Part shown: positions 8,039 to 16,977 of the stretch, piece after piece
Numbering within the stretch: position 1 is the first letter of the stretch
Layout of the letters: each line of letters begins with the position of its first letter
DNA from: Campylobacter_A concisus_Y
GTDB lineage: Bacteria; Campylobacterota; Campylobacteria; Campylobacterales; Campylobacteraceae
Assembly (NCBI RefSeq): GCF_902460415.1
Contig: NZ_CABPTY010000001.1
Coordinates: forward strand, 242,655 to 306,654
Direction: 5' to 3'
Length of the DNA: 64,000 nt
The notes under the pieces: generated by a model
What the model saw: the letters and a program-made list of their open reading frames with translations, nothing else
Database searches by the model: none
What the model was told of the DNA's origin: nothing
Made by a program: the position numbers and the translations under genes

Positions 8039-9556
8039 GTGAGTGCAAAAATTAAAGCTGACGAAATTAGCACGATAATCAAAGAGCGTATTGAAAATTT
8101 TGATTTAAGTGTTGATGTAGAAGAGACCGGTAAAGTCATCTCAGTCGCTGATGGCGTTGCTAACGTTTATGGTTTGAAAAACGTTATGGCTGGTGAGATG
8201 GTTGAATTTGAAAGCGGCGAAAAAGGTATGGCTCTTAACCTTGAAGAGAGTAGTGTTGGTATAGTTATCCTTGGAAAAACTAGCGGTATCACAGAAGGAA
8301 GCTCTGTAAAGAGACTTAAAAAACTTCTACGCGTTCCAGTTGGTGATGCATTGATCGGTCGTGTTGTAAATTCACTAGGTGAGCCAATCGACGCAAAAGG
8401 TCCAATTGAAGCTACTGAATCTCGCTTTGTCGAAGAAAAAGCAAAAGGTATCATGGCAAGAAAAAGTGTTCATGAACCACTTCAAACAGGCATCAAAGCG
8501 ATCGACGCACTTGTGCCAATCGGTAGAGGTCAAAGAGAGCTAATCATAGGTGACCGCCAAACTGGTAAAACAACAGTTGCGATAGACACTATCATCAACC
8601 AAAAAGGTCAAGACGTTATTTGTATCTATGTAGCTATCGGTCAAAAACAATCAACCGTTGCTCAAGTCGTTAAAAAACTTGAAGAGTACGGCGCTATGGA
8701 CTACACGATAGTCGTAAATGCTGGCGCTAGTGATGCAGCTGCTCTTCAATACCTTGCTCCTTATGCTGGTGTAACAATGGGTGAATATTTTAGAGATAAC
8801 TCTCGCCACGCGTTAATCATCTATGATGACTTGTCAAAACATGCGGTTGCTTACCGCGAGATGTCTTTGATACTAAGAAGACCACCAGGTCGTGAAGCTT
8901 ATCCAGGTGATGTTTTCTATCTTCACTCAAGACTTCTTGAAAGAGCAAGTAAGCTAAATGACGCACTAGGTGCTGGATCTTTAACGGCTCTACCTATTAT
9001 AGAGACTCAAGCGGGCGACGTTTCAGCTTATATCCCAACAAATGTTATTTCTATTACAGATGGTCAAATTTTCCTTGAGAGTGACCTATTTAACTCAGGT
9101 ATCCGTCCAGCGATCAACGTTGGTCTTTCTGTATCTCGTGTTGGTGGTGCGGCTCAAATAAAAGCTATTAAACAAGTTTCTGGTACACTAAGACTAGACC
9201 TTGCTCAATACCGCGAACTACAAGCGTTTGCTCAATTTGCAAGCGACCTTGACGAGAGCTCAAGAAAACAACTAGAGCGTGGTCAAAAGATGGTTGAAGT
9301 ACTAAAACAACCTCCATATTCTCCACTTCCAGTTGAGAATCAAGTAGTTATCATATTTGCTGGTGCTAAGGGTTATTTAGATGATGTTGCAACTGCAAAT
9401 GTAACAAAATTTGAGGCTGAGCTATATCCATATATTGAGGCAAAATACCCTGAAATTTTTGAGCAAATCAGAACTAAAAAGGTTCTTGATAAAGAAGTAG
9501 AAGAAATTTTACATAAAGCGTTGAAAGATTTTAAAGCGACTTTTGCCGCGAACTAG
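8039..9556 (+). CDS. atpA: ATP synthase F1 subunit alpha
   Basis: 505 aa from a GTG that has AAAAGGAG about 7 nt upstream. The regulatory nucleotide-binding subunit of F1. Walker A GDRQTGKTT lies near residue 170, and the alpha-subunit end of the catalytic interface near 360 (the GLSVSRVGGAAQ region) carries the arginine finger. Strong codon conservation and a richer GC content than neighbouring b-subunit genes fit high expression. Confidence 0.98.
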   Translation: MSAKIKADEISTIIKERIENFDLSVDVEETGKVISVADGVANVYGLKNVMAGEMVEFESGEKGMALNLEESSVGIVILGKTSGITEGSSVKRLKKLLRVPVGDALIGRVVNSLGEPIDAKGPIEATESRFVEEKAKGIMARKSVHEPLQTGIKAIDALVPIGRGQRELIIGDRQTGKTTVAIDTIINQKGQDVICIYVAIGQKQSTVAQVVKKLEEYGAMDYTIVVNAGASDAAALQYLAPYAGVTMGEYFRDNSRHALIIYDDLSKHAVAYREMSLILRRPPGREAYPGDVFYLHSRLLERASKLNDALGAGSLTALPIIETQAGDVSAYIPTNVISITDGQIFLESDLFNSGIRPAINVGLSVSRVGGAAQIKAIKQVSGTLRLDLAQYRELQAFAQFASDLDESSRKQLERGQKMVEVLKQPPYSPLPVENQVVIIFAGAKGYLDDVATANVTKFEAELYPYIEAKYPEIFEQIRTKKVLDKEVEEILHKALKDFKATFAAN

Positions 9557-9565
9557 GGCTAAGAT

Positions 9566-10453
9566 ATGTCAAATTTAAAAGATATAAAACGAAAGATTAA
9601 GAGCGTCCAGAACACTCAAAAGACGACGCGTGCGATGAAGCTTGTCTCAACAGCAAAGCTTCGAAAAGCCGAAGAGGCTGCACGCTACTCTAGGGTTTAC
9701 GCACTTAAGATCAATGAGGTTTTATCAGAAATAGCTTATAAGATCAATCAATATGCATCAGTTATGACTGAGAGTAAATTTTTTAACACAACAAAGAGTG
9801 TAGAAAAGGTTGATATTATATTTGTGACGGCTGATAAAGGACTTTGTGGTGGCTTTAATGTTCAGACCATAAAGACAGTTAGGCGTATGATCGATGAGTT
9901 AAAGGCTAAAAAGATCAAAGTTAGACTAAGAGCTGTTGGTAAAAAAGGTATAGAATTTTTCAATTTCCAAGGCGTTGAACTACTTGAGACTTATGTCGGA
10001 GCCAGCTCATCACCTACATATGAAAAAGCTCAAAATATTATAAAAGATGCCATTGATGACTTTATGAACGGCACAACAGATAAAGTTGTGCTAATACACA
10101 ATGGCTATAAAAATATGATCTCTCAAGAGATCAGAGTAAATGATATTGTGCCTATTGAGCCGTCTAAGATAGTTGCAGTTGAGACAAATTCTTTGATGGA
10201 ATTTGAACCAGAAGACAACTATACTAAGATTATGGACGAGTTGCTTAATAAGTATTTTGAGTATAGCATGTATTATGCTTTGGTTGATTCTTTGGCTGCT
10301 GAACATAGTGCCAGAATGCAAGCTATGGATAATGCAACAAATAATGCTAAAGAGCGCGTAAAACAGTTAAATCTTGCTTACAATAAAGCAAGACAAGAGT
10401 CTATTACCACTGAGCTTATCGAGATTATCAGTGGTGTTGAATCAATGAAATAA
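9566..10453 (+). CDS. atpG: ATP synthase F1 subunit gamma
   Basis: 295 aa. This is the central rotor shaft. The N-terminal helix (LKDIKRKIKSVQNTQKTTRAM) and the C-terminal helix (ARMQAMDNATNNAKE) are the two coiled-coil strands that insert into the alpha3beta3 head, and both are well conserved. VTADKGLCGGFN near 90 is the standard core motif. It lies between atpA and atpD with gaps of 9 and 11 nt. Confidence 0.97.
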   Translation: MSNLKDIKRKIKSVQNTQKTTRAMKLVSTAKLRKAEEAARYSRVYALKINEVLSEIAYKINQYASVMTESKFFNTTKSVEKVDIIFVTADKGLCGGFNVQTIKTVRRMIDELKAKKIKVRLRAVGKKGIEFFNFQGVELLETYVGASSSPTYEKAQNIIKDAIDDFMNGTTDKVVLIHNGYKNMISQEIRVNDIVPIEPSKIVAVETNSLMEFEPEDNYTKIMDELLNKYFEYSMYYALVDSLAAEHSARMQAMDNATNNAKERVKQLNLAYNKARQESITTELIEIISGVESMK

Positions 10454-10464
10454 AAGGAGTATGA

Positions 10465-11862
10465 ATGAAGGGTGTTATTAGTCAAGTTATGGGCCCTGTG
10501 GTCGATGTTGACTTTAATGACTACTTGCCGAAGATCAATGAAGCTATCGAAGTTTTATTTGAGGTTGAGGGCAAGAAACATAAACTAATATTAGAAGTTG
10601 CTGCTCACCTAGGCGATAATAGAGTTAGAACTATTGCTATGGATATGAGTGAGGGCTTAACTCGTGGCCTTGAAGCTAAAGCACTTGGTGCATCTATTAG
10701 TGTTCCAGTTGGCGAAAAAGTTTTGGGTAGAATTTTTAACGTAGTTGGCGACTTGATCGATGAGGGCGAAGGTATAAATTTTGATAAGCACTGGTCTATT
10801 CACCGCGATCCTCCTCCATTTGAAGAGCAAAGCACAAAAAGTGAAATTTTTGAAACTGGCATCAAGGTAGTCGACCTTCTAGCTCCTTACGCAAAGGGCG
10901 GTAAGGTAGGTCTATTTGGTGGTGCTGGCGTTGGTAAAACGGTTATTATTATGGAGCTTATCCACAACGTTGCGTTTAAACACAGCGGCTATTCTGTGTT
11001 TGCAGGCGTTGGTGAGAGAACTCGTGAAGGAAACGACCTTTATCACGAAATGAAAGAAAGTAACGTTTTGGATAAAGTTGCCTTGTGCTATGGCCAAATG
11101 AACGAGCCACCAGGAGCAAGAAATCGTATCGCTCTAACTGGTCTTACAATGGCCGAGTATTTTCGTGATGAGATGGGACTTGACGTTTTGATGTTTATCG
11201 ATAACATCTTCCGTTTCTCTCAGTCAGGTGCAGAGATGTCAGCCCTACTTGGACGTATTCCATCAGCTGTTGGTTACCAGCCAACTCTTGCAAGTGAGAT
11301 GGGTAAATTCCAAGAGAGGATCACATCAACTAAAAAAGGTTCGATCACATCTGTTCAAGCTGTTTATGTTCCAGCGGACGACCTTACAGACCCAGCTCCT
11401 GCGACTGTTTTTGCTCACCTTGATGCTACAACAGTTCTTAATAGATCGATCGCAGAAAAAGGTATCTATCCAGCTGTTGACCCACTTGATTCTACTTCAA
11501 GAATGCTTGATCCTCAAATTTTAGGAGCAGATCACTATAAAGTAGCTCGTGGTGTTCAAGCTGTACTTCAAAAGTATAAAGACCTTCAAGATATCATCGC
11601 TATCCTTGGTATGGACGAGCTTAGCGAAGAAGATAAACTAACAGTTGATAGAGCAAGAAAGATCGAGAGATTTTTATCTCAGCCATTCTTCGTTGCTGAA
11701 GTATTTACAGGTAGCCCTGGTAAATATGTAAGTCTTGACGAAAATATAACTGGCTTCAAGGGAATTTTGGAGGGTAAATATGATCATTTACCAGAAGCAG
11801 CATTTTATATGGTTGGAAATATAGATGAGGCTTTAGCTAAAGCTGAGAAACTTAAGGCTTAA
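10465..11862 (+). CDS. atpD: ATP synthase F1 subunit beta
   Basis: 465 aa. The catalytic subunit. Walker A GGAGVGKT lies near residue 150, followed by GERTREGND with the catalytic Glu, and LMFIDNIFRFSQ as Walker B. The DELSEEDKL loop near residue 392 is the DELSEED lever that pushes on gamma. RBS AAAAGGAG precedes the ATG. Normal length and no missing key residue. Confidence 0.98.
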   Translation: MKGVISQVMGPVVDVDFNDYLPKINEAIEVLFEVEGKKHKLILEVAAHLGDNRVRTIAMDMSEGLTRGLEAKALGASISVPVGEKVLGRIFNVVGDLIDEGEGINFDKHWSIHRDPPPFEEQSTKSEIFETGIKVVDLLAPYAKGGKVGLFGGAGVGKTVIIMELIHNVAFKHSGYSVFAGVGERTREGNDLYHEMKESNVLDKVALCYGQMNEPPGARNRIALTGLTMAEYFRDEMGLDVLMFIDNIFRFSQSGAEMSALLGRIPSAVGYQPTLASEMGKFQERITSTKKGSITSVQAVYVPADDLTDPAPATVFAHLDATTVLNRSIAEKGIYPAVDPLDSTSRMLDPQILGADHYKVARGVQAVLQKYKDLQDIIAILGMDELSEEDKLTVDRARKIERFLSQPFFVAEVFTGSPGKYVSLDENITGFKGILEGKYDHLPEAAFYMVGNIDEALAKAEKLKA

Positions 11863-11880
11863 ATTTAAAAAGGAAGCGTA

Positions 11881-12270
11881 ATGGATAAATTACATTTAGA
11901 GATCGTAACTCCTCAAGGTCAGATATTTAATGATGACGTGAGTAGTGTAGTGCTTCCAGGTAGCGAGGGTGAGTTTGGTGTTTTACCAAACCATGCCTCA
12001 TTAATATCTCTTTTAAAAGCAGGTATTATAGATATAGAACATAAAAATAAAAAACATGATGTTGTTGCGATTAACTGGGGTTATGCAAAAATTGATGAAG
12101 GCAAAGTAGTTATACTTGCTGACGGTGCGGTTTACGTCTCTGGTGATAGTGAAAGCGAGCTTGCAAATTCATTGGAAGCTGCTAGAAATTTGATAGAGAG
12201 CATGAGCAGTGATACAAATGCTTTTGCAGCAACTATATCTAAAATGGAAAATGTAGTGAGAACTAGATAA
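11881..12270 (+). CDS. atpC: ATP synthase F1 subunit epsilon
   Basis: 129 aa. The N-terminal beta-sandwich (LHLEIVTPQGQIF, GEFGVLPNHASLIS) is typical of epsilon, which links gamma to the c ring and can inhibit hydrolysis through its C-terminal helices. Its stop codon is followed immediately, with no gap, by the GTG of tolQ, so the ATP synthase and Tol genes are probably on one transcript. Confidence 0.96.
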   Translation: MDKLHLEIVTPQGQIFNDDVSSVVLPGSEGEFGVLPNHASLISLLKAGIIDIEHKNKKHDVVAINWGYAKIDEGKVVILADGAVYVSGDSESELANSLEAARNLIESMSSDTNAFAATISKMENVVRTR

Positions 12271-12855
12271 GTGGGCGGTATAGATTTATTTTTAAATTAC
12301 ATTCAAAGAAGTAGTTTTATTACAATTATTGTTTTAACTTGGCTGTCAATATATTTTATAGTTAGTTTCACAATTCTTTTTTCAAGAATGGCTGGTATTG
12401 GAGCTTGGCAAAAACGTGAGCAAAATGCACTTGAAGCACTGCTTATGGGTGCTAAAAATATTCCAAATGATTCATCTTTGAGAAAATGTGCAAATGGAAG
12501 AATCTCAAGAGAAAAACTAAATGTATGTATAAGCATAGCCGAGAAAAATGCTACAAGTGGACTAACGTGGCTAAGTGTAATAGCATCTACTTCGCCTTTT
12601 ATCGGTCTTTTTGGAACCGTTGTTTCTATTTTAGAGACATTTTCACAGCTTGGAAATGGTGGAGGTTCATCACTTGGTATTATCGCTCCAGCTATTTCAG
12701 AAGCACTTGTTGCAACTGGTTGCGGAATTTTTGTTGCCATCCCAGCATATACATTTAACTTACTCATAAAAAGAAAAGCTTATGAATTAATGAGTGTTAT
12801 TGAGCGTCAGGCTGATGTGATGATAGCACTTAAAAAAGATGATGAGATACTATAA
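12271..12855 (+). CDS. tolQ: TolQ/ExbB family proton-channel protein
   Basis: 194 aa from a GTG next to the atpC stop. MotA/TolQ/ExbB fold: a membrane helix at about 15-37, a cytoplasmic loop, then two helices near 98-120 and 140-165. WLSVIASTSPFIGLFGTV has the conserved Thr/Pro/Gly set lining the proton path. With TolR it converts the proton gradient to force on TolA for outer-membrane constriction at division. Context (tolR, tolA, tolB, pal) favours TolQ over ExbB. No ribosome site beyond coupling to atpC is obvious. Confidence 0.93.
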   Translation: MGGIDLFLNYIQRSSFITIIVLTWLSIYFIVSFTILFSRMAGIGAWQKREQNALEALLMGAKNIPNDSSLRKCANGRISREKLNVCISIAEKNATSGLTWLSVIASTSPFIGLFGTVVSILETFSQLGNGGGSSLGIIAPAISEALVATGCGIFVAIPAYTFNLLIKRKAYELMSVIERQADVMIALKKDDEIL

Positions 12856-13254
12856 ATGGCTGCAAAATTTACCGATGAGACACCAGAGCTAAATATAACT
12901 CCTCTTGTTGATATTATGCTTGTTTTACTAGCCATTTTAATGGTTACTATGCCAACCATAACATATCAAGAGGATATTACTCTTCCGGATGGTTCAAAGG
13001 CAAAAACTTCAACATCTAAGCAAAAAGACCTTATAGTATCTATAAATTCGCAAGGACAAGTTAGAGTTGATCAGAGTACTATGAGCCTTGCTGAGTTTCC
13101 TGATAATATCGCATTAATGAGTACAAAATACGATAAAACCTCGCCTATCTATATAAAAGCTGATAAAAATTTAAAATACGATGATGTTATGTTTGTATTA
13201 AAGACTTTGAAAGGTGCTGGTTTTAATAAAGTGGCTTTAGAGACAAACGGTTAA
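12856..13254 (+). CDS. tolR: TolR/ExbD family protein
   Basis: 132 aa. One membrane helix near 17-37 (LVDIMLVLLAILMVTMP) carries the essential Asp that takes up protons. The periplasmic domain after it ends in a DDVMFVLKTLKGAGF segment typical of ExbD/TolR. It starts directly after the tolQ stop and is followed 1 nt later by tolA, so it is the motor partner in this Tol system. Confidence 0.93.
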   Translation: MAAKFTDETPELNITPLVDIMLVLLAILMVTMPTITYQEDITLPDGSKAKTSTSKQKDLIVSINSQGQVRVDQSTMSLAEFPDNIALMSTKYDKTSPIYIKADKNLKYDDVMFVLKTLKGAGFNKVALETNG

Positions 13255-13255
13255 A

Positions 13256-14203
13256 ATGTCAAATAAAGTTAAATTTCCAACGCTTAGTTCGTTTCTTGTA
13301 GCATCTTGTATTTACGTTATTATTATACTTGTTTTGTTTATAAAGCTTACTTTTTTTGCAGAACCTCCTAAAAAATATACCGATGATAAAGATGCTATTA
13401 TGGATGTGGTTATGGTTGATAGAGAAGTTGATCAAACCATTAAAGCTCCAAAACAAGCAGATGAAGTAGTTAAAGAGACAAAGCCTGAACCTAAAAAGGA
13501 ATCCGAAGAAGATAAACAAGAGACTACAAATAAGCCTGTTGTACCAGATGAACCATTGCCTACGCCAAGCTTACCAACTCCTCCAAAAGAGGAACCAAAA
13601 CCTGAGCCTAAAAAACCAGAACCAAAACCAGAAATTTTAAAACCAAGTGAAGAATCCAAAGAAGATGTTAAGCCAGAACCAAAACCTGAGCCTAAGCCTA
13701 CACCAAAGCCAGTTGAAAAGCCAAAACCAAAAGACCCAAATATAAAAGACCTTTTTAGTGACATAGATCCTACGAAACTTAAAAAAGATGATGGTATAAA
13801 AAAGGCCGAAAATAAAGTGCAAAGCCGTAAAAAAAGCGAAGCTTCTAGTTCAAAAGCCGCAAAAGAAGCTAGTGATATAATAAAGAGTTTAAAGATAGAT
13901 CAAAATCCAACTGCTTCAAAATCACAATCCACCGGTACTTACGATCCACTAATGGGTGCGATAACAAAACAAATTCAAAGAAGATGGCAAAGTTATAAGG
14001 CTGATTCTGCAAATCTTGCTAAGGTGAAAGTTATGATAGATCAGAGCGGAAATTTTAGCTATGAAATTTTAGAACTATCATATAATGAAGAGTTTAATGC
14101 AAAGGTTAGAGAGTGCCTGGAAAAGCTTACTGCAGAGAAATTTCCATTCAATCCAGACAAAAGTACTACTTTTAATTTAAATTTAGAAGATAAAATAAAC
14201 TAA
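13256..14203 (+). CDS. tolA: TolA-like envelope-spanning protein with Pro/Lys/Glu linker
   Basis: 315 aa. A membrane helix near 12-34 is followed by a long low-complexity linker (about 65-165) of repeated KPEPKPE-type units, which would reach across the periplasm. The C-terminal part from about 225 (QIQRRWQSYKADSANLAKVKV) is a TonB/TolA-type domain that would contact TolB and Pal. Position between tolR and tolB argues for TolA. The linker is Pro-rich as in TonB rather than Ala-rich helical as in E. coli TolA. Confidence 0.88.
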   Translation: MSNKVKFPTLSSFLVASCIYVIIILVLFIKLTFFAEPPKKYTDDKDAIMDVVMVDREVDQTIKAPKQADEVVKETKPEPKKESEEDKQETTNKPVVPDEPLPTPSLPTPPKEEPKPEPKKPEPKPEILKPSEESKEDVKPEPKPEPKPTPKPVEKPKPKDPNIKDLFSDIDPTKLKKDDGIKKAENKVQSRKKSEASSSKAAKEASDIIKSLKIDQNPTASKSQSTGTYDPLMGAITKQIQRRWQSYKADSANLAKVKVMIDQSGNFSYEILELSYNEEFNAKVRECLEKLTAEKFPFNPDKSTTFNLNLEDKIN

Positions 14204-14227
14204 AATTTATAAAATTATGGAGTAGAG

Positions 14228-15484
14228 ATGAAGAAAATTTTTCTTTTTTTATGTGTTGCTCTAGGGCTTTATGCTGCTGATGCAACCATATCTGTTGTAA
14301 ATCAAGGTATTGCCTTGCCAAAGATAGCTTTGCAAGATGCAACAACTGCTGTTAGCGATGCGGGGTTTAAAGATAAATTCTTTAAAATCATGCTAGGAGA
14401 TCTAAAGGTTAGTTCCGATTTTGAAGTAATCGAAGATCATGTGCCTTCTACCTATGAAGGAGATGCGACTACTAATACAATGAGTGATAAAGGCGTCGAG
14501 CTTATCTTTAGATATGCTCTTGAAGGCTCTATGGGCTCGCCTCTTACTTTAAGAGTAAAACTGATAAACGCTAAAACAGCAACTACAAGATATGAGAAGG
14601 TTTACACTATGCCAGACGGCGCAAAGTATCCGTTTTTAGCGCATAAAAGTATAGTTGAGCTTACTAATGAGCTAAATTTACCACCAGTTGGCTGGATGGA
14701 AAAATTTATTATTCTTTCAAAATATACTTCAGCTCGCCAAAGCTCTATTATAGTTGCAGATTATACACTTACATATCAAAAGACTATAGTAAGTGGCGGG
14801 CTAAATATTTTTCCTAAATGGGCTGGAGCCGATCAAAGTAAATTTTACTATACATCTTATGTAAATAATAAACCAACTTTATTTAGATATGATCTAAATT
14901 CTGGCACAAAAACAAAGATAATTGATAGCATTGGCATGCTCATAGCCTCAGATGTTAGTAAAGATGGAAGTAAAATTTTATTAACTATGGCACCAAAAGA
15001 TCAACCAGATATATTTATCTATAATACAAATAGCAAAAATTTGACGCAGATTACTAATTATCCAGGTATAGATGTAAATGGAAATTTTGTAGATAATGAT
15101 AGTAAGATAGTTTTTGTATCAGATAGGCTTGGTTATCCTAATGTTTTTGCAACTCCTGCGATTTCTGGCGGAAGCGTTGAACAAATGGTATTTCATGGTA
15201 AGAATAATAACTCTGTAAGCACATTTGAAAATTATGTTGTTTATTCAAGCAGGGAAGCAAGCGGTAGTTTTAATATATATCTAATTTCAACTCAAACGGA
15301 TTTTATACGACAGCTTACAGCAAATGGCAAAAATAACTATCCAAGATTCTCAAGCGATGGGCAAAGTGTTGTCTTTATAAAAGAGCTTGGCGGTCAAAGT
15401 TCACTAGGTGTTGTTAGGCTAAATGAAAACAGAAGTTTTCAGTTTCCTTTAAAAGTAGGAAAAATTCAATCTATAGATTGGTAA
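14228..15484 (+). CDS. tolB: Tol-Pal system beta-propeller protein TolB
   Basis: 418 aa. A signal peptide (MKKIFLFLCVALGLYA) leads to a periplasmic protein. An N-terminal alpha/beta domain (to about 150) is followed by repeated propeller blades, seen as spaced motifs such as SKDGSKIL, NFVDNDSKIVFVSDR and FSSDGQSVVF. TolB shuttles between Pal and TolA. RBS GGAG precedes the ATG, 24 nt after tolA. Confidence 0.95.
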   Translation: MKKIFLFLCVALGLYAADATISVVNQGIALPKIALQDATTAVSDAGFKDKFFKIMLGDLKVSSDFEVIEDHVPSTYEGDATTNTMSDKGVELIFRYALEGSMGSPLTLRVKLINAKTATTRYEKVYTMPDGAKYPFLAHKSIVELTNELNLPPVGWMEKFIILSKYTSARQSSIIVADYTLTYQKTIVSGGLNIFPKWAGADQSKFYYTSYVNNKPTLFRYDLNSGTKTKIIDSIGMLIASDVSKDGSKILLTMAPKDQPDIFIYNTNSKNLTQITNYPGIDVNGNFVDNDSKIVFVSDRLGYPNVFATPAISGGSVEQMVFHGKNNNSVSTFENYVVYSSREASGSFNIYLISTQTDFIRQLTANGKNNYPRFSSDGQSVVFIKELGGQSSLGVVRLNENRSFQFPLKVGKIQSIDW

Positions 15485-15513
15485 TATTCTGATAAAATTT
15501 AAAATTTTTGTGA

Positions 15514-15519
15514 TATAAT
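15514..15519 (+). promoter_or_regulatory. -10 box for pal (extended, TGATATAAT)
   Basis: A perfect TATAAT preceded by TG with one spacer base lies in the 64-nt gap between tolB and pal, 29 nt before the pal ATG. The implied transcript start leaves a short leader that holds the AAGGATAAGGA ribosome site. Pal is normally more abundant than TolB, so a separate promoter makes sense. Confidence 0.6.
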
Positions 15520-15548
15520 TCGACCAAATTTCTAAAAAAGGATAAGGA

Positions 15549-16055
15549 ATGAAAAAAGTAGTTCTAGCAAGTGTTGCAGTTGCAACTTTATTGTTGAGCG
15601 GTTGTAGCTCAAAAAACCCTGAAGTTGATATGAATTCAAATTCAAATCAATCTGCAGATAATTCAGGTAGCATGAGCGATGCTGATAGATTAGCAGCTCT
15701 TATTGCTAATATCGAGAGTCAAGTTAAAAGTGTATACTTTGACTTTGATAAATTTAATATCAAAGCTGATCAACAAGGCGTTGTTAGCTCAAATGCATCA
15801 GTATTCAACCAAGCTGATGCTCAAGCTCTTTCTATAAAAGTAGAAGGTAACTGCGATGAGTGGGGTACAGATGAGTATAACTATGCTCTTGGTTTAAAAC
15901 GTGCTAAAAGCGCTAAAGATGCTCTTGTAAGAAATGGCGTTAGTGCTGATAGAATCGCTGTAGTTAGCTTTGGTGAAAGCAATCCAGTTTGCACAGATAA
16001 AACAAAAGCTTGCGATGCTCAAAATAGACGTGCAGATTTCAAAGTACTTCCATAA
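15549..16055 (+). CDS. pal: Peptidoglycan-associated lipoprotein Pal
   Basis: 168 aa. Signal peptide II with lipobox LLSGC (Cys 19) anchors it in the outer membrane. A Ser/Asn-rich linker follows and then an OmpA-like peptidoglycan-binding domain from about 55: YFDFDKFNI, EGNCDEWGTDEYNYALGLKRA and the closing NRRADF. It ties the outer membrane to the wall and to TolB. It corresponds to the Omp18 antigen of C. jejuni as I recall. Confidence 0.96.
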   Translation: MKKVVLASVAVATLLLSGCSSKNPEVDMNSNSNQSADNSGSMSDADRLAALIANIESQVKSVYFDFDKFNIKADQQGVVSSNASVFNQADAQALSIKVEGNCDEWGTDEYNYALGLKRAKSAKDALVRNGVSADRIAVVSFGESNPVCTDKTKACDAQNRRADFKVLP

Positions 16056-16072
16056 TTTATAATTAAATAATA

Positions 16073-16915
16073 ATGAACAAAAAAATAATTGTAGTGGCTC
16101 TGATTGGAGCCACTATCTCCATTACCTCTGGCCAAGAGATTTCAGCTTTTGATGCAGGCAATATGGATAGTGCGAATCCATATGGTCTAACTGATAATGA
16201 AAAAGTTACCTTAAATAATAAGCGAAGCGTTCAAAATATTGAAGAGAATATGAATAATGTTTTAGAACAACTTCAAGGTTTGCAAAGCTTGATTGAGAGC
16301 ATGAGTGCTAGAATGAATAAGCTTGAGCAAAGAATAAATGATATAGAGACGAAGGTAAATGGTGGCATAAGTGATTCTGGTGTAAGTTTGACATCATTGA
16401 AGGCTTATGTTGATGAAACTAGAGATATACAAGACAAAAACTACAAAAATATTACTGCTGCCTTAAATAAATTAGGTGCAATAATGGATAAAAATGCTGC
16501 TCAACCAAAGCAAAATGCAAATCCAAAACAACAAAGTAAGCCAACTTCAAATTTTAGTGGAAAAAGCGATAAAGATATTTTGGCTGATGGCATTAAACTT
16601 CTAAATTCTGGCAATAGCACAGAAGCAGCTGAATATTTTGAATATTTAAATAAAAAAGGCTATAAAACTGGTGCAACAAATTATTATTTAGGTGAAGTTG
16701 CTTACAGTCAAAAATCATACAGTACAGCTATACAATACTATAAAAAAAGCATACAGAACGAAGATAAGGCTGACTATACACCAAAACTTCTATATCACAC
16801 AGCTATAAGCTTTGATAAGATAGGTGATACGCAAAGTGCAAATAGATTTTATAAGGCTTTAAAAGTCGGTTATCCAGATAGCAAAGAAGCCAAAGCCTCT
16901 CCCAATAGAAACTAA
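16073..16915 (+). CDS. cpoB: CpoB/YbgF-like cell-division coordinator
   Basis: 280 aa. N-terminal signal segment, a coiled coil at about 45-100 (EENMNNVLEQLQGLQSL, MSARMNKLEQRINDIETKV), a polar Gln/Asn/Lys linker, and a C-terminal TPR region from about 160 (ATNYYLGEVAYSQKSY, KLLYHTAISFDKIGD). CpoB couples Tol-Pal to peptidoglycan synthesis in the periplasm. The 17 nt between the pal stop and this ATG hold no visible Shine-Dalgarno sequence, so translation may depend on coupling to pal. Confidence 0.88.
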   Translation: MNKKIIVVALIGATISITSGQEISAFDAGNMDSANPYGLTDNEKVTLNNKRSVQNIEENMNNVLEQLQGLQSLIESMSARMNKLEQRINDIETKVNGGISDSGVSLTSLKAYVDETRDIQDKNYKNITAALNKLGAIMDKNAAQPKQNANPKQQSKPTSNFSGKSDKDILADGIKLLNSGNSTEAAEYFEYLNKKGYKTGATNYYLGEVAYSQKSYSTAIQYYKKSIQNEDKADYTPKLLYHTAISFDKIGDTQSANRFYKALKVGYPDSKEAKASPNRN

Positions 16916-16933
16916 ATTTTAATCTTTTTTAGA

Positions 16934-16939
16934 TATAAT
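16934..16939 (+). promoter_or_regulatory. -10 box for slyD
   Basis: A perfect TATAAT preceded by a T-rich run lies 44 nt before the slyD GTG, in the 62-nt gap after cpoB. It probably starts the slyD-fabD-pfs-TtcA-like transcript. Confidence 0.55.
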
Positions 16940-16977
16940 TCCACATTAATCAAAAAACCAAATCTAAGGAGATTATT

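Noticed and set aside
12303..12767. 154-codon open frame on the minus strand inside tolQ
   Set aside because: It mirrors the conserved tolQ frame, has no ribosome site and no recognisable protein signature.
13432..13764. Gly/Ser/Phe-rich frame opposite tolA
   Set aside because: It is the antisense of the Pro/Lys/Glu linker repeats; composition follows from the linker codons.
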